Origin: Prochlorococcus sp. AG-676-P15-1 | Lineage (GTDB): Bacteria > Cyanobacteriota > Cyanobacteriia > PCC-6307 > Cyanobiaceae | Length of the DNA: 64,000 nucleotides | Reading direction: 5' to 3' | NCBI GenBank assembly: GCA_003210825.1 | Contig: QCUF01000003.1 | Span: 1-64,000 of the forward strand | Shown here: positions 20,299 to 30,734 of the stretch, one piece after another | How the letters are laid out: every line of letters starts with the position of its first letter | Numbering within the stretch: position 1 is the stretch's first letter | The notes under the pieces: generated by a model | What the model saw: only the letters and a program-made list of their open reading frames with translations | The model's database searches: none | Told to the model about the DNA's origin: nothing | Made by a program: the position numbers and the translations under genes

Positions 20299-22155
20299 TC
20301 AGATATAGTTAGCCACTTTGACCTCAGAGCGATTAAGTAAGTCTTGGATATCTTCAGTATCAATTGTTTCTCTCTCAATAAGCATTGATGCCATTTCATC
20401 AAGAACACTTCTGTTATCGGAAAGGACTTTTGTAGCTCTCTTATAGGCTGTATCAACAAGCTCTGAAACTTCTACATCAATTGTTGCTGCAGTGTCTTCA
20501 GAGAAGTCTCTTGTAGAGCTCATGTCTCTTCCAAGAAACATCCCACCTTGTGATTGACCCAACGCTACTGGACCTATTTTTTCACTCATTCCAAATTTAG
20601 TAATCATTTGTCTAGCAACATTAGCCACTTGCTGTAAATCGTTAGAAGCTCCTGTAGTAACTTCCTCTTCTCCATATACAATTTCCTCAGCAACTCTTCC
20701 ACCTAAGGCCACAGCCATTTGATTTTGTAAGTAAGAACGTGAGTAAAGACCTGACTCCATTCTTTCTTCACTGGGAGTAAAGAAGGTTAGTCCTCCTGCT
20801 TGACCCCTAGGTATTATGGACACTTTTGCTACAGCATCATAATCTGGCATGCAAGCACCGACTAAAGCGTGTCCTGCTTCGTGATAGGCAACAAGTTCCT
20901 TTTTTTTGTCACTTATAACTCGATCTTTCTTTTCTGGTCCTGCCATCACTCTCTCTATAGCATCTCCTACTTCATCATTACTAACAATATCAAGATCTTT
21001 TCTTGCTGCAAGGATAGCTGCTTCGTTTAGGAGATTGGCTAAATCAGCTCCTGTAAAGCCAGGAGTTCTTCTTGCAACTTTATCAAGGTCAACATCTTTT
21101 GAGAGAGTTTTATCTTTAGCATGAACATTTAAAATTTGTAGTCTTCCTGCGTAATCAGGTCTATCTACAGTTACTTGTCTATCAAATCTACCCGGCCTCA
21201 TTAATGCTGAATCTAAAACATCTGGTCTGTTAGTTGCTGCAACAATAATTATTCCAGAATTACCTTCAAAACCATCCATTTCAGTTAAAAGTTGGTTTAA
21301 AGTTTGTTCTCGCTCGTCATTTCCACCTCCCATTCCAGCACCTCTTTGTCTTCCAACAGCATCTATCTCATCAATAAAAACAATGCAAGGCGCGTTCTTT
21401 TTAGCTTGTTCAAATAAATCCCTAACCCTACTTGCACCAACCCCAACAAACATTTCAACAAACTCTGATCCAGAGATAGAGAAAAAAGGAACACCTGCTT
21501 CTCCTGCGACTGCCTTGGCTAAAAGAGTTTTTCCTGTGCCTGGTGGGCCTACTAATAAAACGCCTTTGGGAATTTTTGCTCCAACAGCAGTAAATCTGTC
21601 AGGACTTTTAAGAAAATCTACAACCTCTGTTAATTCTAATTTTGCTCCTTCAACACCAGCAACATCTGTAAAAGTTACCTGAGTAGAAGGTTCCATTTGG
21701 AGTCTAGCTTTGCTTTTCCCAAAACTCATTGCAGGATTACCACCACCACCACCGCTTCCATTTTGTGATCTTCTAAATAGGAAAAATAAACCTCCTATTA
21801 ATAAAACAGGAAAAATCAAACTACTTACAGCTTGCTGCCAAGGATTAGCTAATTTTGTTGGTGTAACAGCTATATCTACATTATTCTCAGTGAGGATTTT
21901 TAGTAAATCTTTATCAGGAGCTAAATTAACTTCAGACCTACTGCCATCGTTTTCAACAACTTGAGCAGTTCCACTATCTGGGGATAATAAAACCCTGCTA
22001 ACTTCATTATCTTCTACAGCTTCTATAAAATCGCTATATCTAAGAGTTTTAGTTGCATTTTCAGTGTTAGGTTTATCAAAAACAGAAGTACCTATAAAAA
22101 TGACTGTAATTACTGCTAGAACATAAAGTCCTACGTTTCTCCAACGTTTGTTCAC
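20299..22155 (-). CDS. ftsH: ATP-dependent zinc metalloprotease FtsH
   Basis: [32 protein letters not shown] zinc site, two N-terminal TM segments. Confidence 0.97.
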   Translation of the reverse strand: MNKRWRNVGLYVLAVITVIFIGTSVFDKPNTENATKTLRYSDFIEAVEDNEVSRVLLSPDSGTAQVVENDGSRSEVNLAPDKDLLKILTENNVDIAVTPTKLANPWQQAVSSLIFPVLLIGGLFFLFRRSQNGSGGGGGNPAMSFGKSKARLQMEPSTQVTFTDVAGVEGAKLELTEVVDFLKSPDRFTAVGAKIPKGVLLVGPPGTGKTLLAKAVAGEAGVPFFSISGSEFVEMFVGVGASRVRDLFEQAKKNAPCIVFIDEIDAVGRQRGAGMGGGNDEREQTLNQLLTEMDGFEGNSGIIIVAATNRPDVLDSALMRPGRFDRQVTVDRPDYAGRLQILNVHAKDKTLSKDVDLDKVARRTPGFTGADLANLLNEAAILAARKDLDIVSNDEVGDAIERVMAGPEKKDRVISDKKKELVAYHEAGHALVGACMPDYDAVAKVSIIPRGQAGGLTFFTPSEERMESGLYSRSYLQNQMAVALGGRVAEEIVYGEEEVTTGASNDLQQVANVARQMITKFGMSEKIGPVALGQSQGGMFLGRDMSSTRDFSEDTAATIDVEVSELVDTAYKRATKVLSDNRSVLDEMASMLIERETIDTEDIQDLLNRSEVKVANYI

Positions 22156-22202
22156 GATAAAAAAATCTCTGCTTAACCTATGATACTAATAATAAAACAA
22201 TA

Positions 22203-23378
22203 TTAAGACTTTCTAAGTACATCTACTACACTTTTGAATGCAAACCATTCTGGAATTGAGTCCCCATTCCTAAGCTTTTTTCTGAATTCTGTACCGCTTA
22301 ATTTCATTATCTGAAGTTTTTTCTCTTTTGCCTCTTCAGCAGTTATGTAACCTTTTTCTATAGTGTATACCAAATTTTTTGAGGGTACAGTTTTCATCAA
22401 TAACTCTTCTGCGCATTTATTGGCAAAATTCTGGGCATCATAAGGTCCATAAAAGTCTTCCCCAGTAGATGATGATTTACATCCAGCCATATCCCTACCA
22501 ATTATGAAATGAGTACATCCATAATTCCTTCTAATAATCATGTGTTGAAGAGCCTCTCTAGGTCCTGCCATATGCATTGAGTATGGTAAAAAAGCCCATT
22601 TTATTTTCTTATTAGAAATTTCTTCTTCTAATTTTTTATATGTCAAATATCGTACTCTGCCTGGAATATCATCCTGTTGTGTTGGACCGCAGGTTGGATG
22701 AACAAGAACGACTGAATTTGAGGAAACATTTTCCGATTTTAAGGCGTTAGTAAATAATTCATAATGAGCTCTATGAATTGGATTTCTACATTGAAAAGCA
22801 ACAACATCAAAATTAGCAGGTAATAAATCTCTTACTTCTTTAGGTGTTTTACATGGAAAATCTCTTTGAGGGAGCTCAAATCCATAAATTTTACCTCCTA
22901 TGTAGTATCTACCTCTTTCATTGAAAATCATCTTCACTGCAGGATGATCCAAGGAATTTGTCCCATAACAAAATGCTGCTTCTTCGGATTTATCTGGCTC
23001 CCATTTTGAACTTACTTCTAAAACTGCTAATTTTTGTTTTTTGTAGGTGAGTAATATTGTTTCACCCGCTTTGATTTGTGCATTATTAGTATCAAATACA
23101 ATTGGTAAACCAAACAGTAAACCTTTTGTATCTCTGTGGGTTTTAATTACGGATTTGTACTCTTCTTTATCCATAAATCCTTCTAGAGGAGAAAACCCTC
23201 CAACCATTAAAAGTTCTATATCACAAGCATTCCTATCACTGCATTCGTGCTCATAAGAAACTTGAGAAAGAAGCTTTAATTTAAGTTCTTCATCCTTAAT
23301 GATTAATTCTTTTAGTTTTCCTCCATATGCAGGTATTAAACCTTTTGAATCTCTTTTTAATTCTTGTTGTGAATTCAT
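22203..23378 (-). CDS. sat: Sulfate adenylyltransferase
   Basis: QCRNPIHRAHYEL, GRDMAGCKSSSTGEDFYGPYDAQ. Confidence 0.95.
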   Translation of the reverse strand: MNSQQELKRDSKGLIPAYGGKLKELIIKDEELKLKLLSQVSYEHECSDRNACDIELLMVGGFSPLEGFMDKEEYKSVIKTHRDTKGLLFGLPIVFDTNNAQIKAGETILLTYKKQKLAVLEVSSKWEPDKSEEAAFCYGTNSLDHPAVKMIFNERGRYYIGGKIYGFELPQRDFPCKTPKEVRDLLPANFDVVAFQCRNPIHRAHYELFTNALKSENVSSNSVVLVHPTCGPTQQDDIPGRVRYLTYKKLEEEISNKKIKWAFLPYSMHMAGPREALQHMIIRRNYGCTHFIIGRDMAGCKSSSTGEDFYGPYDAQNFANKCAEELLMKTVPSKNLVYTIEKGYITAEEAKEKKLQIMKLSGTEFRKKLRNGDSIPEWFAFKSVVDVLRKS

Positions 23379-23403
23379 TATTATGATTTTTATAAGAAAA
23401 ATT

Positions 23404-23435
23404 AAAAAAAAAGAGGGCTTACACCCTCTTTTTTA
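23404..23435. terminator. Intrinsic terminator downstream of psbO
   Basis: AAAAAGAGGGcttacaCCCTCTTTTT hairpin flanked by A and T tracts. Confidence 0.85.
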
Positions 23436-23448
23436 TTTTTATTTAGAA

Positions 23449-24243
23449 TTATGCTTTTCTACCGTAGAGTTCACCAATTATTTTTACATCAAGAGGTTCT
23501 TTTGAACCCATATCTGTATCAGAAGGCTGAATCGCTACAAATGTGCCTGCAAATTCATCTGTATCAGAATCTACATTTTCAATTGATAGTGTTACTACCC
23601 CAGTACCATTTACATCAACTTTGATATTTTCTTTAGCAAGTTCTTCATCATCTCCCCCTAGGGCAACTAAACCTTGAGCGTATTCAACTCCAGTATTTTT
23701 TGCTCTTGCTTTAGGATCTAAAAAATCTCCTGTTCTGTAATTAGGTGTAAATGTAGCCCCATTGACTTCTGTTCCTGGCTCAATTGATGAGGGTAGGTCA
23801 GCTGTTAAATCTTTTGCAGAGAATGCGAATGGCACCTCTAAGCCTCCGGGAGTTAGAACAGTAATTAATTGAAAATCAATACCACCTTTTTCAGTAAATG
23901 TTCCGGAGTCTATATCTCCATATACCTCTGTAACTGTAGTGTTATTCCTAGGGCTAATAATTTTTGTTGCAACAAATTCTGCTTCTTTTCTTTTTGATCC
24001 TGGAACTTTAACATATACTTCTGTTGGATGCATGCATATCCCTTTTAATGAATCACCATTTCCTAAAGATATTGATCCTACAAGGGATGAATCTAAGGAA
24101 GGACAGTCATTAGCTTTACCTGTGTTTACAACATCTGTAAATTGGGCATTTCCCCTCTCGGAAAATGCATATGTTTTATCTGGGACAAAAGCAAAAGTTA
24201 AACAAAAAGAAATAACGAAAGCTAAGAAAGAACGAATTCTCAT
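23449..24243 (-). CDS. psbO: Photosystem II manganese-stabilizing protein PsbO
   Basis: CMHPTEVYVK, FTEKGGIDFQLITVLTPGG. Confidence 0.97.
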   Translation of the reverse strand: MRIRSFLAFVISFCLTFAFVPDKTYAFSERGNAQFTDVVNTGKANDCPSLDSSLVGSISLGNGDSLKGICMHPTEVYVKVPGSKRKEAEFVATKIISPRNNTTVTEVYGDIDSGTFTEKGGIDFQLITVLTPGGLEVPFAFSAKDLTADLPSSIEPGTEVNGATFTPNYRTGDFLDPKARAKNTGVEYAQGLVALGGDDEELAKENIKVDVNGTGVVTLSIENVDSDTDEFAGTFVAIQPSDTDMGSKEPLDVKIIGELYGRKA

Positions 24244-24460
24244 AATAAAATTTTAATAAAGTTCTGTGACTGCTGGTAAAGAGTTACCTTAAAATGTTCA
24301 GTACGGATAATACAAGGTAAAGAACCTTAAAAGAAAGTTTTTTAGATCCTCGAAACAACCCGTAGCTTTTTAAATTTTTTAAAAACTTGAGTTATCTTAA
24401 GATATCAGACTATTTATAATGATTTAGATTACAAAAAAACACAAATATAAATGTTATGGA

Positions 24461-25735
24461 TTATTTATTAGTTGAAATGATTTCATTAATTAGATTATTA
24501 GCTAACTCAATTTTGGATGTTTTTTCTAGATGATTTATTATATTTTTTTTATCAAAAAGCCAACCTTCATTTTCTGCCAGCGGACCAAATCCTTGCGCTT
24601 CGATATCTATAGGATTTGCAAATAGAAGATCACAACCCTTAAGCATGATTTTTTCTTTAATGGTTTTTTTTGCACTTTTAAAAGAACCTGTAAATGCGCA
24701 AAATCCAACAAAAATTTGATTTTCTTTTTTCACTTTACTTATCTCTTTTAAAATATCTGGAACATATTCGATATTTTCATTGAAAAAATCCTCAAATTTA
24801 CTTTTTGGAATTTTTTTTGAAGAATTTCCTGAGAATTTGAAATCTGCTACTGCAGCATTCATAATAAAATAATGACATTTCGGAATTTCTTTTTCAATTG
24901 CTTGCATTAAATCATTACTATTCTCTATCTCATACGTTTTAATTCCTTCGTTTATTTCTAGTTTATTTTTTAAAGGACCATGGATATAGCTAACTTTCGC
25001 ACCCCTAAATCTTGCTACTTGAGCAAGCATTAATCCCATAGTCCCTGAGCTATTGTTAGTGATCTTTCTTGCTGCATCTATTTTTTCTGAGGTGCACCCT
25101 CCAGTAATTAAAAACTCTTTATTTAATAAGTCTCTGTAATAGGGCTTTTTATTTTGTAAGAGTAAAAACTTTAAAGCTAGTTGTATTAGGTCATTTGAGG
25201 GTATCTTACCAACTCCAATTTCGTCACAAGCTAGTATCCCTTCACTTGGCTCAAGGGTAAGAATATTTGGATAATCTTGTAAATATTTATAATTTCTCTG
25301 AACAGCTTTATTACTCCACATCTTGGAATTCATTGCAGGAGCAACAATAATAGGATTATTATTCGCAATTAAAATACTCGAGATTAATCCATCAGCATTA
25401 CCTGAAATCCACTTTGAAAGTGTTGTCGCAGTTAAAGGAGCCATTATCAAAACATCAGCCCAATCGCATAAATCTATATGTAAAGGTCTTGAATAAAGAT
25501 ATGACCATTGGTCCTTATCTAATATGCAAGTATTCCTACTTAAGATAGAAAGAGAAAGTGGCTGAATTAGTTTTTCAGCATTTTCAGAAACAACGCACTT
25601 TATCTCATAATTATCCTTAACTAATTGACTTACTAATAAGGGGATTCTTACCGCAGCAATACTTCCAGTGATTAATAAAAGAACCTTAACTTTTAACTCT
25701 TTAGAATTAGTTTTCATTAAATTATTCCCATTCAA
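24461..25735 (-). CDS. coaBC: Bifunctional phosphopantothenoylcysteine decarboxylase/synthetase
   Basis: ITGSIAAVR N-terminus, APAMNSKMW, ITGGCTSEKIDAARKITNNSSG. Confidence 0.93.
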   Translation of the reverse strand: MNGNNLMKTNSKELKVKVLLLITGSIAAVRIPLLVSQLVKDNYEIKCVVSENAEKLIQPLSLSILSRNTCILDKDQWSYLYSRPLHIDLCDWADVLIMAPLTATTLSKWISGNADGLISSILIANNNPIIVAPAMNSKMWSNKAVQRNYKYLQDYPNILTLEPSEGILACDEIGVGKIPSNDLIQLALKFLLLQNKKPYYRDLLNKEFLITGGCTSEKIDAARKITNNSSGTMGLMLAQVARFRGAKVSYIHGPLKNKLEINEGIKTYEIENSNDLMQAIEKEIPKCHYFIMNAAVADFKFSGNSSKKIPKSKFEDFFNENIEYVPDILKEISKVKKENQIFVGFCAFTGSFKSAKKTIKEKIMLKGCDLLFANPIDIEAQGFGPLAENEGWLFDKKNIINHLEKTSKIELANNLINEIISTNK

Positions 25736-25793
25736 TATAACCGGATGTTAGTTTATAATTATCAATTTTAATTACAAAAGTCCTTTCCAAATT

Positions 25794-25940
25794 CTAATTT
25801 TGTAATACATCAAATGGTGCAACATAAATTTTATCTTTTGATCTTTTTGGAAGATCAAGAAAGCCATTTGCATAAGAATATCTTAAAGGGTTTTCAATTA
25901 TTTTGTTATCGTGTGTAAAAGAGCTTTTTATTCTGGTCAA
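25794..25940 (-). CDS. Candidate conserved 48-aa small protein (TTG start; not in the supplied ORF track)
   Basis: Translation MTRIKSSFTHDNKIIENPLRYSYANGFLDLPKRSKDKIYVAPFDVLQN*; protein-like composition in an otherwise AT-rich gap. Confidence 0.5.
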   Translation of the reverse strand: MTRIKSSFTHDNKIIENPLRYSYANGFLDLPKRSKDKIYVAPFDVLQN

Positions 25941-26121
25941 TGTTTTTTTCTAATATAACCTCAAGGAATTCATATTAAATTAATATGTAGCTTACTTTCA
26001 AAATTCTCAAAAACAAAAGATTTTTAAATCTATTTATTCACATATTCAAGTAATTAGACACATTATTAAATTCTCCTTAAAAAATTTTTTTATTTAAACT
26101 ACGAATGACAAGATATTAATT

Positions 26122-26304
26122 ATGTCACAAACAAAAAAAGAGCAAGTAGTAAGTCACTTGCGTTATTTACGGCAGGAATTAAGAGAAATGCATTTAGGAA
26201 TTCAAGACGATGGTCTATTTCCTGAGCCTGGAGAACTTAGAGGAGTTCTTGCCCAAATGGAGGCTTTACTTGAATTAATAGAAGGTAATCCTAAAGTTAA
26301 ATAA
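26122..26304 (+). CDS. Conserved hypothetical cyanobacterial small protein
   Basis: 60 aa ORF with ATG, helical. Confidence 0.6.
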   Translation: MSQTKKEQVVSHLRYLRQELREMHLGIQDDGLFPEPGELRGVLAQMEALLELIEGNPKVK

Positions 26305-26340
26305 ATTTATGAATAAATTAACACTTAATTATGATTAAGA

Positions 26341-26682
26341 ATGGTTTTTAAACCCCAAAAAACTAAATTTCAACGATTAGTTATTGAAAATTTTGACAGT
26401 TTAAGCCAATGGGCAGTGAATCCATGGCGTAGATACTCTTTAGCTTTAACTGTTGTTTTGACTGGTTACTTTTTTGGGAGTTCATTAGGAATGATAAGTG
26501 CAGTGGTAGAGTTAATTGACCCGGTAGGTGCATTTTTATCAGTACTATTTATTGAAATTTTGATTCAATTTAGACGAAGATTACGTTTTGATAAAAGAAA
26601 AAAAATATTAGTATTATTAATTGATTCTCTAAGATTAGGTTTATTTTACGGTTTTTTTACAGAAAGTCTTAAATTACTTTAA
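26341..26682 (+). CDS. Ycf20-like (DUF565) membrane protein
   Basis: NPWRRYSLALTVVLTGYFFGSSLG, LLIDSLRLGLFYGFFTESLKLL. Confidence 0.8.
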   Translation: MVFKPQKTKFQRLVIENFDSLSQWAVNPWRRYSLALTVVLTGYFFGSSLGMISAVVELIDPVGAFLSVLFIEILIQFRRRLRFDKRKKILVLLIDSLRLGLFYGFFTESLKLL

Positions 26683-26684
26683 AT

Positions 26685-27701
26685 TTATTTATTGAATTTA
26701 CTTAATAGGTAAAGTAAAGCCATTCTTGTAGGGATACCATTTGAAACTTGATCATTTATTAAGCAATTTGGATATTCATCCACTATTCTGCTGCTGATTT
26801 CAATGCCACGATTAATAGGTCCTGGATGCAGAATAGGAATATCTTTATTATTCAAAGATAGTTTTTCTGGAGTTAAACAATAATTTTCACTATAAGATTT
26901 AATACTGCTTAATAAATTCTCTATCATTCTTTCTTTCTGTAATCTTAAAACAATTACTGCATCTGCATATTTAATGGAGTCTTCTAAGGACCTAGAAATT
27001 GTGATTGAACCTCTTGAATCAACTGGGTCTTTTAATTGATTTGGTGGAGAACTACTTATAAAATCAGCAAATTCTTCAGGGATCAGTGTTGGTGGACCAC
27101 ATAAGATTATATTTGCACCAAATGCGGTCAATGCCCAAAGATTTGATCTAGCAACTCTAGAGTGAATTACATCCCCAATTATTAATATTTTTTTAGAATT
27201 TAATATCTCTGGTTTCAGTAATTTCGGAGAAAAGAATTTTATTAATGTATAAAGATCTAGTAATCCTTGACTGGGATGGCTATGTAAACCATCACCAGCA
27301 TTAAGAACTGAAGTTTTTGCTTTACATGCATCGAGTTTTTTGGAAATTTCTAAAGGGACATGGCTCGATGAATGTCTAATGACTAAAATGTCAGACCCCA
27401 TGGCAGCATATGTTAGTGCAGTATCTATGAGAGTTTCTCCTTTACTTAAAGAACTCGAAGAAGGAGAAAAGCTTTGTACATCAGCAGAAAGCCTTTTGGC
27501 AGCAAGCTCAAAACTATTGCGAGTTCTGGTACTAGCCTCAAAAAATATTGATGTTATTAACGTTCCTTGTAAAGCTGGAATTTTTTTTGTACCAGCATTA
27601 TTAAGAGATTTAAATCTTTCAGTTAACTCAAAAACTGATTTGTAATCATCTATTGAGAAATTTGAAAGTGTGAGGATATGTTTGTGTGACCAATTTTCCA
27701 T
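26685..27701 (-). CDS. pyrB: Aspartate carbamoyltransferase
   Basis: [42 protein letters not shown]. Confidence 0.97.
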   Translation of the reverse strand: MENWSHKHILTLSNFSIDDYKSVFELTERFKSLNNAGTKKIPALQGTLITSIFFEASTRTRNSFELAAKRLSADVQSFSPSSSSLSKGETLIDTALTYAAMGSDILVIRHSSSHVPLEISKKLDACKAKTSVLNAGDGLHSHPSQGLLDLYTLIKFFSPKLLKPEILNSKKILIIGDVIHSRVARSNLWALTAFGANIILCGPPTLIPEEFADFISSSPPNQLKDPVDSRGSITISRSLEDSIKYADAVIVLRLQKERMIENLLSSIKSYSENYCLTPEKLSLNNKDIPILHPGPINRGIEISSRIVDEYPNCLINDQVSNGIPTRMALLYLLSKFNK

Positions 27702-28252
27702 TATGTTATACCAGACAAATTATTAGATGAATGTTTTAAATTGGGATTTCTATCACCTTTTTCCCTTTTACTAATACTTCTGCTCCTTTTAAGATACCAA
27801 CGCCATTTTATATTTTGTGCTTTTGATATACCAATTCTTGTTGTTTGAATTAAATCTTTTTTCTCTAAATTTGAATTTCCTTTGCTGATCCATAAACATT
27901 TATTATTAAGAATATTGATGGAATTTAACTTATTATCTACTTCAAATGTTTTTGTTACTAATCCTGGACCAGAAGCTGCTCTTTCGTTTTGATTAGATAT
28001 AAAAACCGCCCTTATTAAAACACCACTTGCAAAATTATTTTTATCCGTAACGATGTTTAAACAATGATGAATTCCGTAAGATCTGTAAATATAAAATCTT
28101 CCTGGTTCACCAAATAATACTTTATTAGAAGGAGTCTTTTTATTATATCCATGACAAGCTTCTTCTTCTTGTGAATAAGCTTCAGTCTCAACTATCATTC
28201 CTTTTATTAGGCCTTTATTAATTCTATTTCTAATCAGGTAGCATCCAATCAA
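27701..28252 (-). CDS. 3-methyladenine DNA glycosylase (AAG family); N-terminus probably extends upstream
   Basis: [47 protein letters not shown]. Confidence 0.9.
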   Translation of the reverse strand: MIGCYLIRNRINKGLIKGMIVETEAYSQEEEACHGYNKKTPSNKVLFGEPGRFYIYRSYGIHHCLNIVTDKNNFASGVLIRAVFISNQNERAASGPGLVTKTFEVDNKLNSINILNNKCLWISKGNSNLEKKDLIQTTRIGISKAQNIKWRWYLKRSRSISKREKGDRNPNLKHSSNNLSGIT

Positions 28253-28518
28253 TTCAGGAGCTACAAGCTTCGAATGCCGGTAAAAAAAATTTTTTTTAAA
28301 AGATTGTTTATCTATTTTAAAATACTTATCTAAGCTTATTTTTAACGGTGAAATTCAATAAAGTCTAGCTTTTGAAGCATAAAAAAAATTTTTCTTCTTC
28401 TAATGATAATTTTAAAATATATTGTTATAAATTTTGTTAAATTGATTAAGGGTTTAAGTAATGTTTATGAAAATCCCTTACTATCTAAAATGAAATTGAC
28501 TTTTATAATTAAAAGCAG

Positions 28519-28812
28519 ATGAAACGAATCAGCAGTGATGAAGTAAAAAAAGTAGCACAATTAGCAAGACTAGAATTAAATGAAAGTGAGATTAGTCAAC
28601 ATGCAGAACAGTTAGAAAAAATTTTGGAATATATCAAACAACTAGAAAAAATTAATACTGAGAATGTTCCATGCACTACTAGAGCTATAGAAGTAGCAAA
28701 TGTATTGAGGAAAGATGAAAAGAAAAATTATGAAAATTCTGAGGAAATTTTAGATTTAGCACCTTCAAGAGAAAATAAATTTTTTAAAGTGCCAAAAATT
28801 ATTAATGAATAA
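28519..28812 (+). CDS. gatC: Aspartyl/glutamyl-tRNA amidotransferase subunit C
   Basis: EVKKVAQLARLELNESE...LEKILEYIKQLEKINTENVPCTTRA. Confidence 0.93.
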   Translation: MKRISSDEVKKVAQLARLELNESEISQHAEQLEKILEYIKQLEKINTENVPCTTRAIEVANVLRKDEKKNYENSEEILDLAPSRENKFFKVPKIINE

Positions 28813-29868
28813 TTAGTTACTACCTATATAAGTTTTATTAACTATCTTTAGTAAAATTTTTCTTATTTTAAAACTTGGGAATGAATTTATTATTTTTCTA
28901 AGTCTTCCATTTTTACTTTTGTGGCTCCTTATCCCTATAAGTAGATCATAAATAAAATTAAAAGTATCACCTTTAGTTTCAAAAATACCTACTCTTTGAG
29001 GTGACCCCTTCATGTCTAATAAAGGTTTGGTTTTTTCGTAAGCTATTTTGTATTCAAACCAGGGTATTGAAGGCCATAAGTGATGAATTAAATGATAATT
29101 TTGACCCATTATAAGAATATTTAAAAATTTACCTGGATAAACTCTTGAGTTTATCCATTTATTTTTCGAGCGAAATGGTCTATGAGGAAGATAATCAAAG
29201 AAAATACCAAGAGTAACTCCAACCATTAATGCAGGACCAAACCATAAATTATAGATTAAGTTCATAAAGTCAAATTTTAAGCCAGCTAAAATGATTGTTA
29301 TAAATATGGATCTCTCTATTCCCCATTGTAGTAATTCATATTTTTTCCAGAGTTTTCTCTGAAAGAAAAATATTTCATGATAAAAGAATCTTGGAGCAAT
29401 AAGCCAAATTGGCCCAAATGTACTCACAATATGGTCTGGATCATTTTCGGGATCATTAACATTAATGTGATGTTGTAAGTGGACTCTAGTGAAAACTGGG
29501 AAACTGAAGCCTAAGAGTATGGCTGATCCGTGACCCATCGCTTGGTTTATCCAGGGCACTGGATGGGCCGCTTTATGACATGCATCATGTATCACAGTAC
29601 CTTCAATATGAAGAGAAAGGAATGCAGTAGCGACTAGAAGAGGTAGAGGCCAAACGCCGCGGTACCATTGCCATATACTTAGAAAAGCAAGAAAATAGCC
29701 ACCAAAAAACAATCCTAATGTTGGGTTCCAAAAATTAGGAGGATCAACATAATTTTTGATCTCCCTATTCCAGTTATATGTCTTGGAGGAATTAGTTTGA
29801 ATATTTTTATTTTTACTAGTTAGGTTTGAAATTGTTTCAATAAATCTAAACGTAATATAACCAATAAT
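28813..29868 (-). CDS. crtR: Beta-carotene hydroxylase CrtR (maximal open frame given; start codon uncertain)
   Basis: HDACHKAAH, HLQHHINVNDPENDPDH, GQNYHLIHHLWPSIPW; upstream VDPPNFWNPTLG in same frame. Confidence 0.88.
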   Translation of the reverse strand: MIGYITFRFIETISNLTSKNKNIQTNSSKTYNWNREIKNYVDPPNFWNPTLGLFFGGYFLAFLSIWQWYRGVWPLPLLVATAFLSLHIEGTVIHDACHKAAHPVPWINQAMGHGSAILLGFSFPVFTRVHLQHHINVNDPENDPDHIVSTFGPIWLIAPRFFYHEIFFFQRKLWKKYELLQWGIERSIFITIILAGLKFDFMNLIYNLWFGPALMVGVTLGIFFDYLPHRPFRSKNKWINSRVYPGKFLNILIMGQNYHLIHHLWPSIPWFEYKIAYEKTKPLLDMKGSPQRVGIFETKGDTFNFIYDLLIGIRSHKSKNGRLRKIINSFPSFKIRKILLKIVNKTYIGSN

Positions 29869-30004
29869 TCATAGTGATTGCATTATGGTATCAAATATTT
29901 TTTATTTTTTCTAAAATTATTAAGACTACTATTATGTGTCAAATTAAGGATCTTAAGTAAAAAATATTTTTAAAATATACCTCGCTAAACTAAAATTTAA
30001 TTAA

Positions 30005-30086
30005 GCGGTCGTGGCGGAATTGGTAGACGCGCGAGTTTTAGGTACTCGTATCTTCGGGTGTGGGAGTTCAAGTCTCCCCGACCGCA
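30005..30086 (+). tRNA. tRNA-Leu(TAG)
   Basis: GCGGTCG...CGACCGCA acceptor; anticodon stem CGAGT/ACTCG with loop TTTAGGT; GTTCAAGTC T-loop; class II variable arm. Confidence 0.95.
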
Positions 30087-30155
30087 TTTCAAGGAAAAAT
30101 TAATATTAAGTAATTTAATAAGCTGACTATTCCTATATTTACTATAATTTAGGTA

Positions 30156-30695
30156 TTGATAGAAAGTTTTTTGACAATTTATTTAGGCTGTTTATATTTA
30201 TTTTTTGGGATTATATTTTTGTTAATGCCTCTAGTATATATTGAATTAGGGAGACCAAAAGATTTCATAAAAGGTGGTTTAAATTTAGTTATTGGGATGT
30301 TATTAATCTTTAAGCATAATAGTTTTGATACTTTATATTTTTCAATTTTTATTGTTATAACAATATTACTAACTTTTTATTTAGTAGAAATTTTTTCTAT
30401 AAGGTGGAATCAATTAACTAATCAAGAGAAAAATAAATTAAAAACTTTAGAGGAATTGAAAAAAAATCTCTTAATTTTTTTTAAGGCCATTTCTCTTGCA
30501 AAAAAAGATTATTTAAATTCAAACAATATTTTAAAATTTGGAAGAAAAAATGAAAATTTAAATAAAAAAAAGTGGGTTAGGAATGATGAAAATGATAATA
30601 TAGTTACTTCACATAAAAATAATTTATTGACCTTAGAGATGCAAAAAAAAACAACAAACCTATCTAAAAAAGATACAATTAACGAAAAAAAATAA
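30156..30695 (+). CDS. Hypothetical membrane protein with Lys/Asn-rich tail
   Basis: 179 aa ORF with several hydrophobic segments; TTG start. Confidence 0.55.
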   Translation: MIESFLTIYLGCLYLFFGIIFLLMPLVYIELGRPKDFIKGGLNLVIGMLLIFKHNSFDTLYFSIFIVITILLTFYLVEIFSIRWNQLTNQEKNKLKTLEELKKNLLIFFKAISLAKKDYLNSNNILKFGRKNENLNKKKWVRNDENDNIVTSHKNNLLTLEMQKKTTNLSKKDTINEKK

Positions 30696-30734
30696 CTTAA
30701 ATTTATTGAGTATAAATAAATTCTATAATTTCGA

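Noticed and set aside
20241-20459. 72-aa ORF spanning the ftsH 3' end and the aldolase start
   Set aside because: Alternate frame of two confident CDSs.
21383-21964. ORFs on the plus strand opposite ftsH
   Set aside because: Antisense shadow ORFs with Pro/Ser-rich composition mirroring the Gly-rich ftsH coding strand.
25971-25987. CATATTAAATTAATATG palindrome as a regulatory site
   Set aside because: AT-only palindromes of this size are expected by chance in this composition; no supporting context.
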